Part shown: piece after piece, positions 7,440 to 16,741 of the stretch
Numbering within the stretch: position 1 is the first letter of the stretch
Layout of the letters: each line of letters starts with the position of its first letter
From: Hyphomicrobiales bacterium
GTDB lineage: Bacteria; Pseudomonadota; Alphaproteobacteria; Rhizobiales; Rhizobiaceae
DNA: 64,000 nt
Reading direction: 5' to 3'
Assembly: GCA_900470155.1 (NCBI GenBank)
Contig: UBZT01000009.1
Coordinates: 1 to 64,000 of the forward strand
Program-made: the position numbers and the translations under genes
Notes under the pieces: model-generated
The model's input: the letters and a program-made list of their open reading frames with translations, nothing else
What the model was told of the DNA's origin: nothing
The model's database searches: none

Positions 7440-9614
7440 ATGCGTTTGACTGTCGGGCCGCTTGCAGCGGCTCTTTTGGGTTTCGTCGGTACGAATGGCG
7501 CATATGCGCAAGACGCAGACACAGTTCTGAACCCAATTGTAATCTCGGGGAAAAGCGATCGTCTTTGCATTCCGGCGGGACAGAAGCGCGCCGAGGGCGA
7601 CCGGCGACCGCTCTGCGTTGGCGAAGGCATTGCTCGCAACAACGTGCCCGGCGACACTTTCGACCGCAACCAGCTTGATCGTTTGCCGGCCGGTTCCCAG
7701 GCACAGGATTTCGTCAAGCGCCTTCCCGGTGTCATGACTGGAGGTGCTCCGGGCGAAGACAAAGATGCCCGCGTTCTTGGCATGGACAAGGAATATACCC
7801 GCACCTCTATCGACGGCATCATTCTGCCGGATGGCGGTGAAAAGCGCGAATTCAACCTCGACAGCCTTCCGGCTGGCTTGGTCGACTCCGTCGAAGTGAT
7901 CCGCGGTCGCCGCGCGGACATGGAGGCTGACGGTCTGGCCGGACGCATCGACGTCAAGCTCGCAGACATTCCGGAGACACCGCGTTATGAGGCCCACAGT
8001 GCGATCGGTGGCAGTTCAGATGGTCAGACACTGTTCGATCTCGGCATCCTTGGCGGCGGCATGTATTCCGATGATTTCGGCGCCCAGGGCGGCCTGACGC
8101 GCGCCAGAAATTCCAACAGCAAGACCAAGGGAAAGTTCACGTCGACCGGCCTCCTGTCCGAAGCCGAAGACGAGAACAAGTCGATGAACACCTTCGGCGC
8201 CCTCGCCGACATTCTGTGGCAGAACGATGCAAATGCGTTCCACTTGAAACCCTTGCTGCTTGGTCTTGATGAGGACAAGGACAAGGTCAAATACAAGTAC
8301 AAGGCAAACGGCACGTCGAACGGCACTGAAACGGAAGTCGAGGAAAAGGAAAAGCGCACCTATGGCGCCAGCGGGTCGTGGCGACACGATTTCGATAGCT
8401 GGGTGGGTGCCAGCGTGGAAATGCTCGCGGGGCACTACCGCACCACGGAAAAGAAGGACAAGGGCAAGCGCATATTTACCGCAGCCGGCGTCGAAACCAC
8501 CAACAAATACGAGACGGAAATCGAGGACAAGCTCGATCGGGTGACCTTTGCCCAGGTCGATGTTCTTCTGCCCTTCGAACTGGGTGGCATACAACACGAT
8601 GTAAAGACCGGTACCCTTCTGCGCGTCCGTGACCGGACCAAGGACAAGCAGAAGACCGTTGGCGGCGTGGTTCAGGTGCAGGAAGCCAAGGAAGTCTATG
8701 CGATCGATGAAACCGTCTGGGCAGGTTATGTTCTGGATGAAATCGACTTCGGCAACGGCTTGACCATCGCACCAGGCGTCCGGTTTGAGGCGAGCGATCT
8801 GGATGCAGCGATTGCCGACGGCACATCTGGCGGTGGCAATGTGTTCGATATCCTGCCATCGCTGCCGGTCCATTTCCAGGCGACGGACGACTGGTCCATC
8901 GATGCCAGCGTCGCACGTTTGGTCAACAGGCCGAAATTCGACAACCTGATCCCCCAGCAGTCGAATACGCTGCTCGGCAATCCTGATCTCGATCCGGAGC
9001 GGGCCTGGGCCTTCGATACCAGCGTCACCTATGAGACCGATGATCTCGAGCTCTCCTTCGGCCTCTTCCATCGCGCGATCGAGGATCTGATGGAGACTGT
9101 CGATACCGGACGTCTGAACAGCGACGGCGACAGCATCTATCAGTATCAGAATGTCGGCAACGGCTGGACAAACGGCATCATCCTCAGCCAGCGCGTCAGC
9201 CTCGCGGCACTGAACGCACCGGTGCTGAACGGCTTCTCTATCTTTGCGACCCAAACCTTCGCCCGCAGCAAGGTGACTGAGGCTGATGGTACGACGCGGG
9301 AATTCAAGGAACAGGCGCCGTTCTTCGCCGATCTGGCGGTCGAATGGACAGATCCGAGCGACAGGCTCTCCCTGTCCGCGGGCCTCGGATATACCGCGAA
9401 AATCCATTCCGCCGGCGACAGCGCCAACGAATCCCGCGACGCGGAACTCTCGCTTGATCTGGCAATGAACTACCAACTCACCGAGACATTCGAGCTTTAT
9501 GCACTCGCCAAGAACGTCACAGGGACCGAGCGCGTCACGCATAAATCGGACGGTACGACGGAAATCCAGGAAGGCGTAAAGAGCTATTTCGCCGGTATCC
9601 GCGCGAAATTCTGA
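7440..9614 (+). CDS. TonB-dependent outer-membrane receptor
   Basis: A 724-residue outer-membrane receptor. The signal peptide ends at AYA-QD (about residue 23). A TonB-box-like stretch (DTVLNPIVISG) follows, then a plug domain (about 60-180, with RLPGVMTGG and VDSVEVIRGR) and a beta-barrel ending in AKF with terminal Phe. Two Cys in the N-terminal region (LCIPAGQ and PLCVGEG) are unusual and may form a disulfide. The substrate is unknown; such receptors import ferric siderophores, haem, metals or cobalamin, powered by TonB. The ATG at 7440 is used because GGGGG sits 7 nt upstream; a GTG at 7437 is also possible. It leads a five-gene operon containing a Bfd-like protein, which points to iron. 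Confidence 0.92.
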   Translation: MRLTVGPLAAALLGFVGTNGAYAQDADTVLNPIVISGKSDRLCIPAGQKRAEGDRRPLCVGEGIARNNVPGDTFDRNQLDRLPAGSQAQDFVKRLPGVMTGGAPGEDKDARVLGMDKEYTRTSIDGIILPDGGEKREFNLDSLPAGLVDSVEVIRGRRADMEADGLAGRIDVKLADIPETPRYEAHSAIGGSSDGQTLFDLGILGGGMYSDDFGAQGGLTRARNSNSKTKGKFTSTGLLSEAEDENKSMNTFGALADILWQNDANAFHLKPLLLGLDEDKDKVKYKYKANGTSNGTETEVEEKEKRTYGASGSWRHDFDSWVGASVEMLAGHYRTTEKKDKGKRIFTAAGVETTNKYETEIEDKLDRVTFAQVDVLLPFELGGIQHDVKTGTLLRVRDRTKDKQKTVGGVVQVQEAKEVYAIDETVWAGYVLDEIDFGNGLTIAPGVRFEASDLDAAIADGTSGGGNVFDILPSLPVHFQATDDWSIDASVARLVNRPKFDNLIPQQSNTLLGNPDLDPERAWAFDTSVTYETDDLELSFGLFHRAIEDLMETVDTGRLNSDGDSIYQYQNVGNGWTNGIILSQRVSLAALNAPVLNGFSIFATQTFARSKVTEADGTTREFKEQAPFFADLAVEWTDPSDRLSLSAGLGYTAKIHSAGDSANESRDAELSLDLAMNYQLTETFELYALAKNVTGTERVTHKSDGTTEIQEGVKSYFAGIRAKF

Positions 9615-9623
9615 CCCAAGGAC

Positions 9624-9653
9624 GCACAGCCCGCAATCGTCAGCGGGCTGTGC
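9624..9653 (+). terminator. Hairpin between TonB receptor and next gene
   Basis: A perfect 11-bp stem (GCACAGCCCGC at 9624-9634, GCGGGCTGTGC at 9643-9653) with an 8-nt loop starts 10 bases after the receptor stop. No T-run follows. It is more likely an RNA-processing or partial-attenuation element that lowers expression of the downstream genes than a full terminator. Confidence 0.5.
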
Positions 9654-9682
9654 AAGTCAACGTCACCCCATCAGGAATGGTC

Positions 9683-10672
9683 ATGCAGGTGCTGGAAACA
9701 AAAGGGCCGATCGCATCGATAACCGGAGCCGGGCATTGTCCGCGCACGCCAATCCCAACCCTGATTTGGGAGTTGGTGATCATGATGCTGGCTCACCCCT
9801 GGCTTTTGGCCCTGACGGTTCTGCCCAACATCGTCACCCCGGCGCTTGCGCCAATTCAGGCGTGGTTCGCCAAGGAAGTGCTTCTGGAAATCTCCGAAGG
9901 CGACAGGATGTTCAGCCTGGTTGAACTGCTGACCTACACGCCCTACGCCGTCGCGATTTTCCTCGGCCTGTCCCTTCTTCACATCGTCGAGAAAGTCACC
10001 AACCGCATGTATGACGACCGACTGCTGATCGACGTGCAGCGGCGCTGGTTCGAAATCCGCGGAGATGGCAATCCGGGCAATCATGTCGCCAAGGCCACCA
10101 ATGACTGCAAGAATGTCGTCAAGATTTTCGATCTCGCGCAAAAGGACATGTGGGTCGTTCTGATCGGCGTTCCGGCCGTGCTGATCTGGCAGACGACACT
10201 GTCTCCGGAACTGCTTCCGGCATTGCTGGTATCGGCCCTCGTCCCGTTTCTGGCATCCTTGACATTCGGCGCCTTGATCCAGCGGCTCAGCCATACCGGA
10301 CTGGTGCTGCTTGGCAGTGTCAGTTCCGCCGTTGCCGATGGCGATCGGCTGAAACTCCACCGCGAACAGGAAAAGCTCTATTCCAACCGCATCCGCTTCG
10401 AGCTCTACAAACAGGCCAGCGAGGCGATCAGCGACTTCGCCTTCTGGGTTTCGCTGGTTTTCCTGCTCATCATGTCACTGAGCGGCCTATGGAAACTCCT
10501 GCCGGACGAACTGTCAGCGGTGCAGATCGGGGTGTTTCTGGTCAACCTGAAACTTCTCAATCAGCCGCTTAGCGCCGTCACCAAAATGCACAACAAGATC
10601 CGTGAATGCTGGCCCTCTGTGCGACGCGCGCTTCGCCCGCATGAAACCCGCGCAGAGGAGTATGCCGTATGA
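9683..10672 (+). CDS. Six-helix ABC-type membrane protein lacking ATPase
   Basis: A 329-residue inner-membrane protein that resembles the transmembrane half of a type I ABC exporter. I match it to the ABC_membrane_3 type of stand-alone six-helix proteins. Hydrophobic segments lie around residues 28-60, 90-108, 160-205 and 255-300, with a charged loop (VQRRWFEIRGDG) like the intracellular loop of exporters. No Walker A, signature or Walker B sequence exists, so an ATPase would have to come from elsewhere or is not used. The start at ATG 9683 follows AGGA; upstream in-frame starts at 9677 and 9650 are less likely. The stop overlaps the next start by 4 bases. It may move the cargo of the TonB receptor, or a product made from it, across the inner membrane (inference). 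Confidence 0.72.
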   Translation: MQVLETKGPIASITGAGHCPRTPIPTLIWELVIMMLAHPWLLALTVLPNIVTPALAPIQAWFAKEVLLEISEGDRMFSLVELLTYTPYAVAIFLGLSLLHIVEKVTNRMYDDRLLIDVQRRWFEIRGDGNPGNHVAKATNDCKNVVKIFDLAQKDMWVVLIGVPAVLIWQTTLSPELLPALLVSALVPFLASLTFGALIQRLSHTGLVLLGSVSSAVADGDRLKLHREQEKLYSNRIRFELYKQASEAISDFAFWVSLVFLLIMSLSGLWKLLPDELSAVQIGVFLVNLKLLNQPLSAVTKMHNKIRECWPSVRRALRPHETRAEEYAV

Positions 10673-10968
10673 CCTGCCGGACCAGCTGCACCTGCCACGA
10701 TATTGACGAGGAGACCTTCCGTGCCGCCTGCCGCGCCGGGGCTCACAATGTCAAAACCTGCTTCAGATCCATCGGATGCATGCCCAAGTGCAACAACTGC
10801 ATTCCGCTGGTGAGAAGTGTGCTGAGTGAATTTCAGAACTCGGCACATACCGACGTCGCTTTAGTGGCGACGAAACTGCAAGCTTCAAAAAATGAGGATA
10901 CATATGAAGCAGATGTTCAAGACCAAAATCGCCCACATGCTGGACAATGGAGACAAGCTGGAGCTTGA
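10669..10968 (+). CDS. Bfd-like [2Fe-2S] protein
   Basis: A 99-residue protein. Residues 1-55 resemble bacterioferritin-associated ferredoxin and BFD domains, with Cys7-x-Cys9 and Cys41-x2-Cys44 in the expected spacing for a [2Fe-2S] cluster. The flanking sequence (FRAACRAGA, and GCMPKCNNCIPLV) is typical. Bfd donates electrons to release iron from bacterioferritin. A domain of this kind in a TonB operon suggests reductive iron release from the imported ligand. Extra Cys occur at 3, 21, 31 and 37. The C-terminal 40 residues are not Bfd-like and overlap the next gene by 65 bases in another frame. The start overlaps the previous stop (ATGA). Confidence 0.75.
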   Translation: MTCRTSCTCHDIDEETFRAACRAGAHNVKTCFRSIGCMPKCNNCIPLVRSVLSEFQNSAHTDVALVATKLQASKNEDTYEADVQDQNRPHAGQWRQAGA

Positions 10969-11110
10969 GGCATTCGTCGAGGCCACCAGCCACGACGACG
11001 CTTTTGCCCAGGCCCAGCAGCGTCTGCAATCCGTTGTTGCGGAACTTGCCGGCAAGGGTGAGATCGACATCGACAAGAGCAAGATTGAGCTCGGCGCTCA
11101 CAAGCACTGA
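10904..11110 (+). CDS. Small unknown protein of the TonB operon (1)
   Basis: A 68-residue, charged, soluble protein (MKQMFKTKIAHMLDNGDKLE...). It has a central helical Gln/Ala-rich part (DDAFAQAQQRLQ) and ends GAHKH. I do not recognise a family. The ATG at 10904 is chosen because TGAGGA stands 5-6 nt upstream; an ATG at 10892 in the same frame has no ribosome site. The first 65 bases overlap the tail of the Bfd-like gene in a different frame, indicating translational coupling or an old frameshift. The next gene begins 9 bases after its stop. Confidence 0.6.
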   Translation: MKQMFKTKIAHMLDNGDKLELEAFVEATSHDDAFAQAQQRLQSVVAELAGKGEIDIDKSKIELGAHKH

Positions 11111-11119
11111 GGATTGCTC

Positions 11120-11560
11120 ATGACGATGCACGAAAGCAAAGTGCTTTTGAATTCGTTCTGGGAACTCTCAGTCGATATTCAGCAAGCCGTTGCCCGGTTT
11201 CTCGTCGGTTCCAAACTCGGGGAAATCATCGTCGCGAAGGCGCATGGTGTCACCGAGGTCGAGATCAACTATTTCCGCCATGGTGCGGTTTACAAGCTGA
11301 TCTGGGACGACACCACCAAGAAGATTCTTGGCGGCACGGAAGCGATCGTGATCAACGAAGTTCTATCCGTGCTCACGCCGGAGGCACGCAAGATCGTCGT
11401 GGAAGGTGGCCATGCCATCCGCCATATCAAGATCAAGCATGCCGACTTCGATGATCGCGAATACCTTCACGTGCAATACCTTGGCGAAGATCGCCATATC
11501 ACCGGCCGCAAGCTGGAGATGGACGGTCGCCAGTTCGTCAAGCAGTACCGCACCGCTTGA
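11120..11560 (+). CDS. Small unknown protein of the TonB operon (2)
   Basis: A 146-residue soluble protein without signal peptide or membrane helix, and no family that I recognise. It has a helical N-terminal part (SFWELSVDIQQAVARFLVG) and a beta-rich, His-rich C-terminal part (GGHAIRHIKIKHADF, then DRHITGRKLEMDG). Several His residues in the second part could bind a metal or haem, but that is inference. ATG 11120 follows GAGG by 7 nt. It is the last gene of the operon started by the TonB receptor. A role in handling the imported ligand in the cytoplasm would fit. Confidence 0.65.
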   Translation: MTMHESKVLLNSFWELSVDIQQAVARFLVGSKLGEIIVAKAHGVTEVEINYFRHGAVYKLIWDDTTKKILGGTEAIVINEVLSVLTPEARKIVVEGGHAIRHIKIKHADFDDREYLHVQYLGEDRHITGRKLEMDGRQFVKQYRTA

Positions 11561-11727
11561 CGCACAGGCCTTGAACAGAGCCCTCACGTTCGCGTGGGGG
11601 CTCACGCCGATTGCACGAGGAGTGTGAACCAGGGGGACGAGCTCTGGACTTCGACTGTTAGCTTCCCACGCCTTGCCGTTGGGCTACCTGCCACCTGTCA
11701 GCCGACTTTTGTCAAATTGGGGCGTCC

Positions 11728-12213
11728 TTACCCAGCGGCCGAAATCGCAAGCACGCCGTTGTTTCCGCTTTCTTTGATCGTCTCCATCGCCACATTCGTT
11801 GAAGTGTTTGCGACGTAGGGCAGACTGGAGATACGTTCCCCCAAGACCTCACGGTACCGTCGGATATCACGAGTTCTAATTTTCAAAAGATAGTCAAACC
11901 TGCCGGCAATCATATGGCACTCTTCGACTTCCTTGATCTTTCTCACTGCCGCGTTGAACTTCAGAAGAGCATCTTCCTGAGTGTTGGACAGTTTCACTTC
12001 GGCGAACGCGATATGCTCAAGCTGAAGCTTCGATAAGTTGATTATTGCGGTAAAGCCTTCAATGTAACCGTCGGCTATAAGGCGGTTCATGCGAATCTGG
12101 CAAGGTGTGCGGGATAGCCCTACCCTTTCCGACAATTCTGTGACGGGAATTCTTCCATCCTTTGATAGCACTTCAAGGATGCTGCGGTCAAATTGGTCAA
12201 GTTCACTAGACAT
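11728..12213 (-). CDS. putR: Lrp/AsnC-family regulator, probably PutR
   Basis: A 161-residue Lrp/AsnC protein. The N-terminal winged helix reads LDQFDRSILEVLSKDGRIPV, then LSERVGLSRTP. A C-terminal RAM ligand-binding domain follows with CHMIAGRFDYLLKIRT. It is divergent from putA, exactly as putR is in Agrobacterium and Rhodobacter, where PutR activates putA in response to proline. The symbol rests on that context. The ATG at 12213 has GGA 7 nt upstream; an in-frame ATG at 12225 is the alternative. The 140 bases between the two genes should hold both promoters and the PutR operator. Confidence 0.88.
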   Translation of the reverse strand: MSSELDQFDRSILEVLSKDGRIPVTELSERVGLSRTPCQIRMNRLIADGYIEGFTAIINLSKLQLEHIAFAEVKLSNTQEDALLKFNAAVRKIKEVEECHMIAGRFDYLLKIRTRDIRRYREVLGERISSLPYVANTSTNVAMETIKESGNNGVLAISAAG

Positions 12214-12351
12214 CCCTAATTCCATGGGCGTTCCACCTATCTTTACCGGGAAAATAGCTCACTAAGTGCTGCATGATAGCGAAACAAAGGCGAACTGCCT
12301 AGGGTTTCCCTGCTAGAATCCGTCTGCAAGCTATTGTCGAAAGGTCAACAA

Positions 12352-15300
12352 ATGTCCTCACAGCCTCATTCAAATGCCGAAATCGAGATCTCTCGACCTT
12401 TCGCAGTGTTCGCCCCGCCGATCCGCACGCAGTCAGCTTTTCGCCAAGCTATAACGGCCGCCTACCGTACACCGGAGCCGGACTGCCTACCTCCACTTGT
12501 CGCGTCCGCCCGTCTCGGCGAGGCCACCAAAACGCAGATCTCAATTACAGCCCGCAAGCTGATCGAAGCACTGCGTGCCAAGCACAAGGGAACCGGGGTC
12601 GAAGGGCTCGTTCACGAATACTCATTGTCGAGCCAGGAAGGCGTAGCGCTTATGTGCCTCGCCGAAGCGCTGCTTCGTATCCCCGACACCGAGACACGTG
12701 ACGCCCTCATCCGGGATAAGATTTCGGAAGGGGACTGGAAGGCCCACCTCGGCGGCACGAAGTCCATGTTTGTCAATGCAGCCACCTGGGGCCTGGTCGT
12801 CACAGGAAAGCTGACCTCCACGGTGAATGATCGAAGCCTGTCAGCAGCGTTGACCCGGCTGATCGCACGTGCGGGCGAGCCAGTCATCCGCCGCGGTGTG
12901 GACATGGCAATGCGAATGATGGGCGAACAATTTGTAACGGGCGAAACCATCGACGAAGCCATCAAGCGATCTAAGGCACTGGAAGCGCGCGGATTCCGCT
13001 ATTCATACGACATGCTCGGGGAAGCGGCGACTACCGCCGCGGATGCGGTTCGATATTTGCGCGACTACGAAAATGCCATCCACGCAATCGGCAAAGCCTC
13101 TCAAGGTCGCGGCGTGTACGAAGGGCCTGGAATTTCCATTAAACTCTCCGCGCTCCATCCCCGCTACAGCCGTAGTCAGGCACAGCGCGTGATGAGTGAG
13201 CTGCTACCGCTCGTGAAGCGCTTGGCAGTGCTGTCGAAAAGCTACGATATCGGGCTGAATATCGATGCTGAGGAAGCGGACAGGCTTGAGATCTCGCTGG
13301 ACCTACTTGAAGAGTTGAGCTTGGACGAGGACCTGGGTGGATGGAACGGCCTCGGTTTTGTGGTCCAGGCGTACGGTAAGCGCTGCCCCTTCGTGCTGGA
13401 CTACATCATCGATCTCGCAAGACGCTCGAACCGCCGAATTATGGTCCGCCTCGTCAAGGGCGCTTATTGGGACGCCGAAATCAAGCGCGCCCAGTTGGAG
13501 GGCTTGGAGGGTTTCCCGGTCTACACCCGCAAGATTCACACGGACGTCGCGTATATCGCATGCGCGCAAAAGCTGCTCGCCGCACCGGAGGCCGTTTTCC
13601 CGCAATTTGCCACGCACAACGCCCAGTCGCTCGCGACAATCTATCACCTTGCGGGGCCGGAGTTCCAGGTCGGCAAGTACGAATTCCAGTGCCTTCACGG
13701 AATGGGGGAACCTCTCTATGACGAAGTTGTTGGCAACGCCAAGCTCGACCGCCCTTGCCGAATCTATGCTCCCGTCGGCACGCATGAGACGCTTCTCGCC
13801 TATTTGGTACGCAGGCTCCTAGAAAATGGTGCGAACTCCTCCTTCGTCAATCGCATCTCCGACGAGAACGTCTCGGTCGACGAACTCGTGGCCGATCCGG
13901 TCGATATCGTTGAAGCGATGCCGGTGGTCGGAATGCCGCACGACCAAATCGCGCTGCCAGCAGCACTCTTTGGCCGGGAGCGGTTGAACTCGAGTGGTCT
14001 CGACTTGTCAAACGAGACAACGCTTACCAAGTTGGCGGCAGAGCTGGCGGCAACGGTCAGGGTGAACTGGCACGCGACCCCGCTCCTGGCTGACGGTTCG
14101 CTGTCAGGAGCTGAGCGCCCGATCCTGAATCCCGCCGATCACAATGACATTGTCGGCAAGGTCACCGAGCTTTCCGTTGAAGACGCGGGCAGGATTGCCC
14201 AGATGGCGGCTCAGGGCGTAGCGCAATGGGCGGCAACGTCGCCTGCCGAACGTGCGGACTGCCTGGACCGGGCCGCCAACCTGATGCAGCAACGGCTTGA
14301 GGTACTGATGGCGATCGCCATGCGTGAAGCCGGCAAATCTGCCGCAAACGCGGTCGGTGAGGTTCGCGAGGCGATTGACTTCCTGCGCTATTATGCCGTT
14401 CAAGCGCGCAAGACGCTCGGTCCATCTCATAAACCATTGGGTGCTGTGCTCTGCATCAGCCCATGGAACTTCCCGCTGGCGATTTTCACCGGCCAGGTTG
14501 CGGCCGCCCTCGTCGCTGGCAATTCTGTCATGGCCAAGCCTGCGGGCGTTACCCCAATTATCGCATTCGAGAGCGTAAAGATCCTACACGAAGCGGGCGT
14601 GCCACGCAGCGCGCTGCAATTCGTGCCTGGCAGCGGCCGTGTGGGTGCGGCTCTGGTTGCTGCGCCCGAAACCGCGGGCGTAATGTTCACCGGCTCCACC
14701 GACGTGGCACGGCAGATCCAGGCGCAGCTTGCCGAACGGCTATCCGAAACGGGCAAGCCCATTCCGCTGGTCGCAGAAACGGGCGGACAAAATGGTATGA
14801 TCGTTGATTCCTCCGCGCTTGCGGAACAGGTCGTTTCTGACGTTATTGCATCCGCCTTCGACAGCGCTGGGCAGCGCTGCTCCGCACTTCGTGTGCTTTG
14901 CCTTCAGGAAGACATCGCCGACCGCACTTTGGCAATGCTCAAGGGAGCGCTCAAGGAACTGAGCATTGGTCGCACCGACAGACTGAACGTGGATATCGGC
15001 CCTGTCATCACTGAATTCGCCCAGGCTGACATCGAAACGCACATTGAACGCATGCGGTCGCTCGGCTGCAAGGTGGAGCAGCTGCCTCTGCCAGAATGCG
15101 CAAAACTCGGAACGTTCGTTGCGCCGACGATCATAGAGCTGACCAAGATGTCCGATCTGACCCGCGAGGTGTTCGGCCCTGTGCTCCACATCATCCGTTA
15201 CCGCCGTGAGGACCTCGACCGTCTTATCGACGAGGTCAACGAGTCCGGCTACGGGCTGACCTTCGGCCTTCACACACGTCTGGATGAGACGATCGAGCAC

Positions 15301-16050
15301 GTCACCAGCAAGATCAAGGCCGGAAATCTCTATGTGAACCGCAACATAATCGGTGCAGTTGTCGGCGTGCAGCCCTTCGGCGGTCGAGGTTTGTCCGGTA
15401 CCGGTCCAAAGGCGGGTGGTCCGCTCTATATCGGTCGCCTCGTACAGACTGCCCCGGTGCCGCCACGTCACAGTTCGGTGCACACCGATCCCGGTCTTCG
15501 TGATTTCGCGTCGTGGCTCGGCCGCAGGGGTCACAACGCGGACGCAGAAGCTGCCCGTGATCTTGTGGATGTTTCCGCGCTCGGTCTCAACTACGAACTG
15601 GCTGGGCCTGTCGGCGAGCGCAACCTCTATGCCCTGCATCCCCGCGGGCGCATCCTGCTCGCGCCTCAAACCGAAAAGGGCTTGTTCCGTCAGCTGGCGG
15701 CGGCCCTCGCCACAGGCAACCATGTCGTCATTGACAAGGACTCCAATCTAGAAACTGCGTTGACGGGCCTGCCCCTCGCCATAGCTTCAAGAGTATCGTG
15801 GAGTTCAGATTGGAACGGAGCAGGTCCGTTCGCGGGCGCGCTTGTAGAAGGCGACATGGCTCGTGTCCAAGAAGCCAATAAGCGTATCGCGACGATGGAA
15901 GGGCCGCTTGTGCTCGTCCAGGCTGCCACAACTGAAGAGCTGACCTCGGATAGTTGTGCATATTGCCTCAATTGGCTTCTTGAAGAGGTTTCGACGTCAA
16001 TCAACACGGCCGCCGCTGGAGGGAATGCCAGTCTGATGACAATTGGCTAA
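12352..16050 (+). CDS. putA: Bifunctional proline dehydrogenase / P5C dehydrogenase PutA
   Basis: A 1232-residue enzyme that oxidises L-proline to glutamate in two steps, feeding electrons to quinone. A dimerisation arm (residues 1-130) precedes the FAD-dependent proline dehydrogenase barrel (about 190-480, with SIKLSALHPRYS and RLVKGAYWDAEIKRAQ). The aldehyde dehydrogenase domain (about 570-1010) follows, with ISPWNFPLAIFTGQ, catalytic Glu809 in ETGGQN and Cys843 in GQRCSALR. A C-terminal domain completes it. No ribbon-helix-helix DNA-binding domain is present, as usual in alphaproteobacteria. The ATG at 12352 follows AAAGG by 7 nt. It is divergent from the Lrp-type regulator. All key residues are intact. 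Confidence 0.96.
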   Translation: MSSQPHSNAEIEISRPFAVFAPPIRTQSAFRQAITAAYRTPEPDCLPPLVASARLGEATKTQISITARKLIEALRAKHKGTGVEGLVHEYSLSSQEGVALMCLAEALLRIPDTETRDALIRDKISEGDWKAHLGGTKSMFVNAATWGLVVTGKLTSTVNDRSLSAALTRLIARAGEPVIRRGVDMAMRMMGEQFVTGETIDEAIKRSKALEARGFRYSYDMLGEAATTAADAVRYLRDYENAIHAIGKASQGRGVYEGPGISIKLSALHPRYSRSQAQRVMSELLPLVKRLAVLSKSYDIGLNIDAEEADRLEISLDLLEELSLDEDLGGWNGLGFVVQAYGKRCPFVLDYIIDLARRSNRRIMVRLVKGAYWDAEIKRAQLEGLEGFPVYTRKIHTDVAYIACAQKLLAAPEAVFPQFATHNAQSLATIYHLAGPEFQVGKYEFQCLHGMGEPLYDEVVGNAKLDRPCRIYAPVGTHETLLAYLVRRLLENGANSSFVNRISDENVSVDELVADPVDIVEAMPVVGMPHDQIALPAALFGRERLNSSGLDLSNETTLTKLAAELAATVRVNWHATPLLADGSLSGAERPILNPADHNDIVGKVTELSVEDAGRIAQMAAQGVAQWAATSPAERADCLDRAANLMQQRLEVLMAIAMREAGKSAANAVGEVREAIDFLRYYAVQARKTLGPSHKPLGAVLCISPWNFPLAIFTGQVAAALVAGNSVMAKPAGVTPIIAFESVKILHEAGVPRSALQFVPGSGRVGAALVAAPETAGVMFTGSTDVARQIQAQLAERLSETGKPIPLVAETGGQNGMIVDSSALAEQVVSDVIASAFDSAGQRCSALRVLCLQEDIADRTLAMLKGALKELSIGRTDRLNVDIGPVITEFAQADIETHIERMRSLGCKVEQLPLPECAKLGTFVAPTIIELTKMSDLTREVFGPVLHIIRYRREDLDRLIDEVNESGYGLTFGLHTRLDETIEHVTSKIKAGNLYVNRNIIGAVVGVQPFGGRGLSGTGPKAGGPLYIGRLVQTAPVPPRHSSVHTDPGLRDFASWLGRRGHNADAEAARDLVDVSALGLNYELAGPVGERNLYALHPRGRILLAPQTEKGLFRQLAAALATGNHVVIDKDSNLETALTGLPLAIASRVSWSSDWNGAGPFAGALVEGDMARVQEANKRIATMEGPLVLVQAATTEELTSDSCAYCLNWLLEEVSTSINTAAAGGNASLMTIG

Positions 16051-16272
16051 AACCACTGAGGCTGCTCGGCTGACCGCCGGCAGCCTCATCTTGTCATCCA
16101 AACGGCGACGGATCTCTACGCCTTCGATTATGCGTTTCCGCGCTTCGGTGGAATATGCCGGTCCGGCTTGGCAACAGTGATCATTAGGATGTCCGCCGCG
16201 GAAACTTGAAACATCGTAAGCATCCGTTGATGACCGCGTGGGGGCCCTTATTGTGTGCAGGTTCACAGGTCT

Positions 16273-16720
16273 GGACGCCGCACGTTCAGCATCACGATCC
16301 AATCCGGCGAAGAGGCATGACTTCCGTCCGAGCGCAAAGCCCCGAAGCACTCGCTCGGCGGCATTGTTCGTCAGGCAAATCCGGCCGTCATCGAGGAATG
16401 ACGTGAAGCCATCCCAGCGCTTCAGCATGTAGTCGATCGGCTCAGCGACGGGAGAACTGCGCGACAGTTTAGTCCGTTCGGTTTGGAGCCAATCATGCAG
16501 CTCTTCGACGATTGTCAGGCTGTCCTGGCGGCGACGCTCCATGCGTTGATCGGCGGCAAGACCGTTGATCTCCCGTTCGATTTCGAACAGGGCATCGATC
16601 CGTTTGACGGCCTCCAATGCCATTGGCGAGATCGGCGCAGCTTTGTTGCCACGTTTGGCGTTCGCGCCGATGTCGGCCAGCACGAAGAACTTGCGGCCTA
16701 CTGGCTTCGCGAACCGCAAC
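16273..16720 (-). pseudogene. IS66-family transposase fragment
   Basis: On the minus strand the frame from about 16720 to 16273 gives RKFFVLADIGANAKR, then PIDYMLKRWDGFTSFLDDGR, TNNAAERVLRGFALGRK and FAGLDRDAERAA. This is the C-terminal catalytic part of the IS66 transposase (TnpC). The zinc-finger and N-terminal part and the last 40 residues are replaced by unrelated sequence. It has no start codon of its own and no TnpA or TnpB partner, so it is a dead remnant. Its upstream end abuts the AceE fragment, which probably marks a rearrangement joint. Confidence 0.82.
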
Positions 16721-16741
16721 CGAACACCTCTCGTATTGGCG

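Noticed and set aside
8016-9542. A 508-codon frame antisense to the TonB receptor.
   Set aside because: The sense strand has signal peptide, plug and barrel features. The antisense frame has no domain and is a codon-bias shadow.
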